Positions 6,456 through 7,353 of a stretch of 7,353 bases of DNA are shown one piece after another. Where the stretch lies: NCBI GenBank assembly GCA_945876155.1, contig CAMCMW010000065.1, forward strand, positions 1 through 7,353, read 5' to 3'. A model generated the notes under the pieces. It was not told the origin of the DNA, did not search any database, and saw only the letters and a list, made by a program, of their open reading frames with translations. Positions within the stretch are counted from its first letter, which is position 1; every line of letters begins with the position of its first letter. Position numbers and translations under genes: made by a program. This DNA comes from an uncultured Ruminococcus sp. GTDB lineage: Bacteria > Bacillota > Clostridia > Oscillospirales > Ruminococcaceae.

Positions 6456-6922
6456 TTTGCGCACCCTTTCTTCTTCTCTCTCAGCTGTCTGAAAAAATCC
6501 GAGAGCATCTGAGAACATTCCTTTTCCAGTACCCCCGAAACCACCTCCGGCTTGTGATTATAAGGCAGTTCAAACATCTTCTGAACCGATTCCACAGACC
6601 CCGACTTATAGTCCGACGCCCCGTAGACCACTCTTTCAATACGTGAATTGATTATCGCACCGCAGCACATAGGACAGGGTTCAAGGGTGACGTACATCTC
6701 ACAGCCGATAAGCCGCCAGCCCCCCAGTCTTTCCGACGCCTCACGGATAGCCGCAATTTCAGCGTGTGCCAGGGGATTTTTGTCAGTCTCACGCCTGTTG
6801 TATCCTCTGCCGACGATTTCGCCGTCCTTTTTCCTGACGATTACCGCCCCTACTGGTACTTCGCCGATTTGTGCGGCTTTTTCCGCCTCCTCAAGGGCGG
6901 TTTTCATGTATGTTTCGTCCAT
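6452..6922 (-). CDS. tadA: tRNA-specific adenosine-34 deaminase
   Basis: Deaminates adenosine to inosine at the wobble position of tRNA-Arg(ACG). The 156 residues show the cytidine/adenosine deaminase fold: VPVGAVIV (22-29), the zinc ligand and proton shuttle pair H53-A-E55 in PLAHAEIAAI, and P82-C83-P-M-C86 in LEPCPMCCGAI, with C83 and C86 completing zinc binding. GWRLIGCEMYVTLEPC and SRIERVVYGA are typical of TadA rather than free cytosine or guanine deaminases. I chose the ATG at 6920-6922 because MDETYMKTALEEAEKA matches usual TadA N-termini; AAGGAG lies 14 nt upstream, which is long, and AGAAGG only 2 nt upstream. An ATG at 6950-6952 would add ten residues but has no binding site and starts 4 bp from an inserted repeat. 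It overlaps the amidohydrolase gene by 4 bp (ATGA). Confidence 0.94.
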   Translation of the reverse strand: MDETYMKTALEEAEKAAQIGEVPVGAVIVRKKDGEIVGRGYNRRETDKNPLAHAEIAAIREASERLGGWRLIGCEMYVTLEPCPMCCGAIINSRIERVVYGASDYKSGSVESVQKMFELPYNHKPEVVSGVLEKECSQMLSDFFRQLREKKKGCAK

Positions 6923-6956
6923 ATCCTTCTTATATGCTCCTTTAATGCACATCTAT

Positions 6957-7097
6957 TGTAGGGGACGGCGCCCTCGACGTCCCTTTGATTTTCTGTATGG
7001 CTGCCGGTCGTGCTTCAAAGAAACATATACCATAAAATAAACAACGAATTGTCCAGTCGGGTCACCGACCGGGACGTCGAGGGCGCCGTCCCCTACA
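6957..7097. repeat. 141-bp MITE-like element with perfect 27-bp terminal inverted repeats
   Basis: The left arm (6957-6983, starting TGTAGGGGACGGCGCC) and right arm (7071-7097, ending GGCGCCGTCCCCTACA) are exact reverse complements over 27 bp. The 87-bp interior is AT-richer, encodes no protein, and holds a GTCGG/CCGAC hairpin (7056-7069) next to the right arm. No clear target-site duplication flanks it. It occupies most of the space between the tRNA terminator and tadA, so any tadA promoter must lie inside it or in the roughly 60 bp upstream. The TGTAGGGG end is shared with the repeats at 3566-3684. Confidence 0.85.
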
Positions 7098-7159
7098 GAT
7101 ACGATATTTCATGTATGGATACGCCATAACGCCGTCCCAAACAATATTTACAGTATAAC

Positions 7160-7190
7160 AAAAAAATCCTAAGACTGTTGTCTTAGGATT
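7160..7190 (-). terminator. Rho-independent terminator of the tRNA cluster
   Basis: On the minus strand, AATCCTAAGAC (7180-7190) and GTCTTAGGATT (7165-7175) make a perfect 11-bp stem with a 4-nt loop, and the 3' arm runs into seven consecutive T. It lies 32 nt after the CCA end of tRNA-Gly. The plus strand lacks a T-run after the stem, so termination is directional and separates the tRNAs from tadA. Confidence 0.93.
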
Positions 7191-7222
7191 GATTGAACGC
7201 CAAGAATATTTCCCCAGCGAAA

Positions 7223-7298
7223 TGGAGCGGATTACGAGGCTCGAACTCGCTACCTCCACCTTGGCAAGGTGGCGCTCTACCAGATGAGCTAAATCCGC
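7223..7298 (-). tRNA. tRNA-Gly (anticodon GCC)
   Basis: Complete 76-nt cloverleaf with encoded CCA (7223-7225). The acceptor stem GCGGATT/AATCCGC, D-arm GCTC/GAGC, anticodon stem CCACC/GGTGG around TTGCCAA, and T-arm GCGAG-TTCGAGC-CTCGT (one G-T wobble) all pair. The anticodon GCC reads GGC and GGU. It follows tRNA-Phe after only 3 nt, so both are surely cut from one transcript. Confidence 0.97.
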
Positions 7299-7301
7299 AT
7301 A

Positions 7302-7353
7302 TGGTGCCTCCGGACGGAATCGAACCATCGACACGGGGATTTTCAGTCCCCTG
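7302..7353 (-). tRNA. tRNA-Phe (anticodon GAA), 3' part, cut by window edge
   Basis: Only the part from the anticodon arm onward is inside the window. The stem GGGGA/TCCCC encloses the loop CTGAAAA, giving anticodon GAA. The T-arm GATGG-TTCGATT-CCGTC pairs, and CGGAGGC plus discriminator A and encoded CCA (7302-7304) form the 3' acceptor strand. The GTGTC variable loop followed by GATGGTTCGATTCCG is typical of bacterial tRNA-Phe. The D-arm and 5' acceptor strand lie beyond the edge. Confidence 0.93.

Noticed and set aside
6456..6518. Longer start for the amidohydrolase
   Set aside because: The extra 21 codons lie inside tadA, and the ATGA overlap at 6452-6455 gives a normal coupled start with the family-typical N-terminus.
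7131..7139. Fragment CGCCGTCCC resembling the end of the 141-bp element
   Set aside because: Nine bases of GC-rich match next to the element are too short to separate a decayed copy from chance.
7062..7334. Minus-strand open frame of 90 codons across the tRNA region
   Set aside because: It reads through both tRNAs, the terminator and the right arm of the inverted repeat; its RGRRPRRP stretch is simply the translated repeat arm.

Overview
The window reads as chromosomal DNA of a Gram-positive anaerobe of class Clostridia, plausibly a Ruminococcus-like member of the Oscillospiraceae. The basis is moderate GC content, strong GAGGTGA/AGGAG ribosome binding sites, TTGAAA/TATAAT-type promoters, a methionine synthase whose reactivation domain is a separate protein, and small intergenic repeats ending in TGTAGGGG. 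The lineage is an inference from style; no marker gene fixes it. Every supported gene lies on the minus strand, so transcription runs from high to low coordinates.

From the right edge: a partial tRNA-Phe(GAA) and a complete tRNA-Gly(GCC), 3 nt apart, end in a strong intrinsic terminator (7160-7190). A 141-bp element with perfect 27-bp inverted ends (6957-7097) fills most of the gap before tadA. tadA (tRNA adenosine-34 deaminase) overlaps by 4 bp a metal-dependent amidohydrolase of unknown substrate.

A good sigma-A type promoter (5248-5276) then drives ung (uracil-DNA glycosylase). ung abuts metF (methylenetetrahydrofolate reductase) with TAA directly followed by ATG. After 136-193 bp holding three short palindromic repeats come a stand-alone methionine synthase reactivation protein and metH (cobalamin-dependent methionine synthase without its own reactivation domain), overlapping by 11 bp. 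MetF makes 5-methyl-THF, MetH uses it to methylate homocysteine through cobalamin, and the small protein probably restores oxidised cobalamin with SAM. No SAM riboswitch or long leader is seen; the promoter lies a few bases from the ung ribosome binding site.

At the left edge a separate promoter (413-441) drives a glycogen/starch phosphorylase gene, of which only the first 109 codons are present. The 328-534 gap holds that promoter and leader and no convincing terminator after metH.

The genes are mostly ordinary housekeeping functions. The points most worth a second look are the repeat elements, the apparent non-canonical start of the reactivation gene, and the placement of methionine-cycle genes behind a DNA-repair promoter. 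I found no convincing new multi-gene system.
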